A stretch of 64,000 bases of DNA, taken from positions 161,819,825-161,883,824 of the forward strand of contig NC_050096.1 of assembly GCF_902167145.1 (NCBI RefSeq). The letters are read 5' to 3'. The stretch's first letter is position 1; every line of letters begins with the position of its first letter. The notes beneath the pieces were generated by a model. The model worked only from the letters and a program-made list of their open reading frames with translations, was not told the DNA's origin and made no database searches. Positions 61,375 to 64,000 of this stretch are shown one piece after another. Both the position numbers and the translations under genes were made by a program. Source of the DNA: Zea mays (lineage: Eukaryota > Streptophyta > Magnoliopsida > Poales > Poaceae).

Positions 61375-64000
61375 TGTAACACCCACTTTGTAATTTGCTA
61401 GAAAGAATACCAATAGAGAAAACAATTTCTCCTTATGTGGATTTAACCTGTGTGCATCATCACATGTGAACACCATGTCCAAGAACAATTAATAAAAAGA
61501 TATGCTACTAAATCCTTGCATCATGCTGAATATTTTATTTGTGGTGTGCATTTTGTAACAAGAAAATATTAAAGACCAAAAAGGGAAAATTAAATCCTAA
61601 AAGAAATTCTTGAATCTAGAAAAGAGAAAGTAATAATAAAAAAAAAATGGTGAGGATAAAAATAAGTAAATGAAAATATACTATTCCAACATTAGAGTGT
61701 GAATTTGTATAATGGACTCAAAGGATAAATTCACATTCAAATTCAAATTTGAATTCAAAACAATTAAAGAAAACAGGAAAAAAAAAGAAAAACAGAACTA
61801 TTCCAGAATGGGCCAGCTACCACCTATTCGGCCCATGTGGCCAATCCCTCCGCGCCAGCCCATCTAAACGTGATCAGCCACGCCAACCCCACACTGGCGG
61901 GTAGGCCCCACCTACCAGCCGGTTGCCGCTCGCACTCGCGCCGCGCTATGTGTCTCACCGTCTGGTGGGGCCCTTTAGACAGCACCCACGCGTCCCACTC
62001 CACTCACCTCCCGGCGGACCCCACACTCCAGGGTCATCCTCCAGCTCGCGGTAGAAGCAACGACTCCCTGGTCGCTCGCCGGAATTCGCGCAACAACCTT
62101 CGTCGCGCACCCTTGGAATCCGCTGGCTTTTCCTGGCGCATATAAAACTTGGGGAAGGGCCCTCGGCCGTGCTCGCCATGTTCCAAATCACCGAAAACCT
62201 AGCCGCCATCGCCTACTGAGAGCCTCGCCGGTGAGAGAGAGAGATTCGCGCCACCGCCAGGGATAGCCGTCGCTGGGGGGGTCTCTGCTCTCGGAGTTGG
62301 CTTTTGGAGTATTGTCTTTGCCTGGGGAAGCCGTATGTGCCAAGCAATTGGGTCGTGTGGCTGTGGAGCAACGTCAATTTCTCGCCGTCGACCAGAATCC
62401 TCCGCGGATCCCCTTCTTCCGTGACTGGGTACTTCATCGGCATCAGTGGCGGTATGTAGTGCATCCATGAATACGCTTTAACCTCCGCTTCGATTAGACG
62501 CTATCAGACCTAGGTATAGTCTCGGTGGGTGCGGCCGTACCATGTCACCAGTGTGATCCGCCGCCATGCGGGCATGGCGCCTCTATCTGTAGCGCGGGGA
62601 CAGGGCGGCGCCGCCTCGGGCGCACTGGGCACGGCCAGCGATTGGGAACCGCTGATCGCTGCGTGGACGACTACGATTAGAAGTTGGGCCTATTCGTCTG
62701 AATTGCATCGGGACCGTTCAAATTAGATCTGATGGACGGGTGTAGATCGCATATCATGAAATTCTAACCGTTGATCCCCGATCCAACGCTCACTGTGGGT
62801 ACCGGTTCGCATAGGCTTAGGTTTAATCTGGCACGCCCGTGTCTAATCCAACGGCTCAGATTGCACCGTACCCCTTCGTGGGTATCTTTTGCAAAAGAGA
62901 CCTCCTGTTTTCGTGGAAACAACCCGCCGTCTAGAGCAACAGTGCTCTGAGTCTCGGGTTATTTGTTAAACAGCCCCCTGGCATTTCTAGAAATTGAGGC
63001 CCAGTCCAGAGCTTATTTAAACTGTACAAATGAATTAGAAATTGAATATTTAATAGAAAAAAATAATTGCTAGAACTTCAATAATTCATAGAAAATTCAT
63101 ACTAACTCCAAATCACTCCATTCCAGTTCCTAAAATTTTGTAATTTTATTCTCTATCACCTAGAGCCTCTGTTATGTCATGAAAACAGTAAGAAATTTAT
63201 TTATCACTTAATCCTATTTAAAGCACATAAAACCCTTGAAAATCCATAACTTAAATCCTATAACTCCAAAAATTATGATTCCTGTTCCTAGGATTCTATT
63301 TTAATATGTAGATTATTACTGTGTATTTTGTTTATATGTTTGGTGTAATGTTAATTTCTCTATATACACTGTGCTTGTTTGTATTGTGGCGAGTAGAAGA
63401 GCCCGTTGCCGAGGATCCTGGTGAGCAGCAGATTGAAGTAGCTGAGCAGGAGCTCATTGAAGGCAAGTTGTGCCCTTGACCACTTTTTACCCAATAATGT
63501 TCTTTAATATCACTTACCCATGCATAGGTTAATTTTGATGGGACCCAATAGGTCACCCTAGATTGTTTATCTCATTACCTTGTTTACCCCTGAATCACTT
63601 GGGTAGTTTGCTATTGCTTTATATGGTTTTGGGATAATCATTTATTACCTCTATGTTCCAATTCTTGTTGTTATTCTGTTTATGTTCATGTTGTTATCAT
63701 TACTGTTAATTGGAACATAGAGCTTAACTTGAGAACCACGTGCCACCACAAGGGTTTAATGGGACGCCCTTGGCTGATTAACTAGGAAAGCTAGTGGAAG
63801 ACTACCTTACCCGAAAGGGGCAAGGGCAGTAGGGGAGAGGTCAGTGCGGGGAGGTCCCTGGTTGATTTTGCTGCGATGGCGGTCAGCCAGGAACCCTGTA
63901 CTGGATCTTCCCATAAACTGTAGCGGGTTTTCGGAAGCTAGTGGAACTTTGTAAAGGCCTCGTAGTGTTGCCCTGCCGCGCTTCCTAGGTAGAGGTGTAT
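61375..64000 (+). repeat. 3' LTR of the Tekay-type element (first 2.6 kb)
   Basis: Matches 52970-55599 almost base for base. Differences noticed: C/T at the GTCTTCGCC, GTGGTTGTGG, AGCGTGGGG, CTAACTGTTG, CGTCCAGAGC and TTTCCAGAAA positions of the 5' copy, plus changes in A-runs, (GA)n and the G-run. The last ~680 bases lie outside the window. Confidence 0.94.

Larger units (their letters stand above)
52970..64000 (+). mobile_element. young Tekay-type chromovirus (3' LTR truncated by the window)
   Basis: Plus-strand element with 5' LTR, tRNA-Met-type primer site, gag-protease, pol with integrase and a chromodomain-like tail, polypurine tract and 3' LTR. It lies in the integrase of the deleted element; the expected target duplication is GGGAC (52965-52969). 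The two LTRs differ by about six substitutions plus homopolymer length changes over 2.6 kb seen by eye, implying insertion on the order of 0.1 My. Pol is broken by a short deletion and a stop. Confidence 0.93.

Overview
The window is nuclear DNA of a large, retrotransposon-rich grass genome. The LTR families resemble maize Grande, Huck and Tekay-type elements, so Zea or a close Andropogoneae relative is the best guess (inference from family resemblance, no search run). There are no bacterial-style operons, and I recognised no tRNA, rRNA or CRISPR. About three quarters of the window is LTR retrotransposon, and one ordinary low-copy plant gene is visible.

Layout, left to right. 1-9097: a minus-strand Tekay-clade chromovirus (3' end outside the window) with pol, protease, gag, an extra upstream ORF (ORF0), a tRNA-Met-type primer site and a 4.3 kb 5' LTR. 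It is inserted into a Huck-like element whose visible parts are 9098-12752 and 27288-36443. Between those parts lies a complete Grande-like element, 12753-27287, with 613-bp LTRs and a 5-bp target duplication GCGTC. The Huck-like element itself sits in an older chromovirus LTR (36444-37336), which abuts a LINE fragment (37337-38026). 38892-41477 is a three-exon minus-strand host gene of the plant DUF863 family, with a probable 5'-UTR intron and promoter up to about 44.5 kb. 44.8-49.8 kb holds three terminal-inverted-repeat MITEs, a 275-bp tandem repeat and a copia relic. 49871-52969 is the left part of an internally deleted gypsy element. It is interrupted by a very young Tekay-type element, 52970-64000, whose 3' LTR runs off the window.

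Working logic of the elements. The Grande-like and Huck-like elements both encode gag-protease and RT-RNaseH-integrase on the minus strand, and both carry an oppositely oriented, intron-containing gene between pol and the 3' LTR. The two antisense genes encode related proteins (N-terminal domain of the 'putative gypsy type transposon' family, disordered middle, coiled-coil C-terminus). The Grande-like copy is open through all four predicted exons (1008 residues); the Huck-like copy is broken by a stop, a frameshift and the Grande insertion. In both elements protease and RT are separated by one in-frame UAG in the same context (AAA UAG GAA), which suggests stop-codon readthrough. Structured repeats mark transcription-unit borders in the Grande-like element: an 89-bp hairpin array lies where pol and the antisense gene converge, an 81-bp array lies between the two antisense ORFs, and three same-shaped hairpins with different stem sequences lie next to the polypurine tract.

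Decay differs by element. The left chromovirus and the Huck-like element carry several nonsense codons, mostly of a kind expected from cytosine deamination. The Grande-like element is nearly intact (3 LTR differences by eye). The right Tekay-type element has almost identical LTRs but a disabled pol, so it probably moved with proteins supplied in trans.
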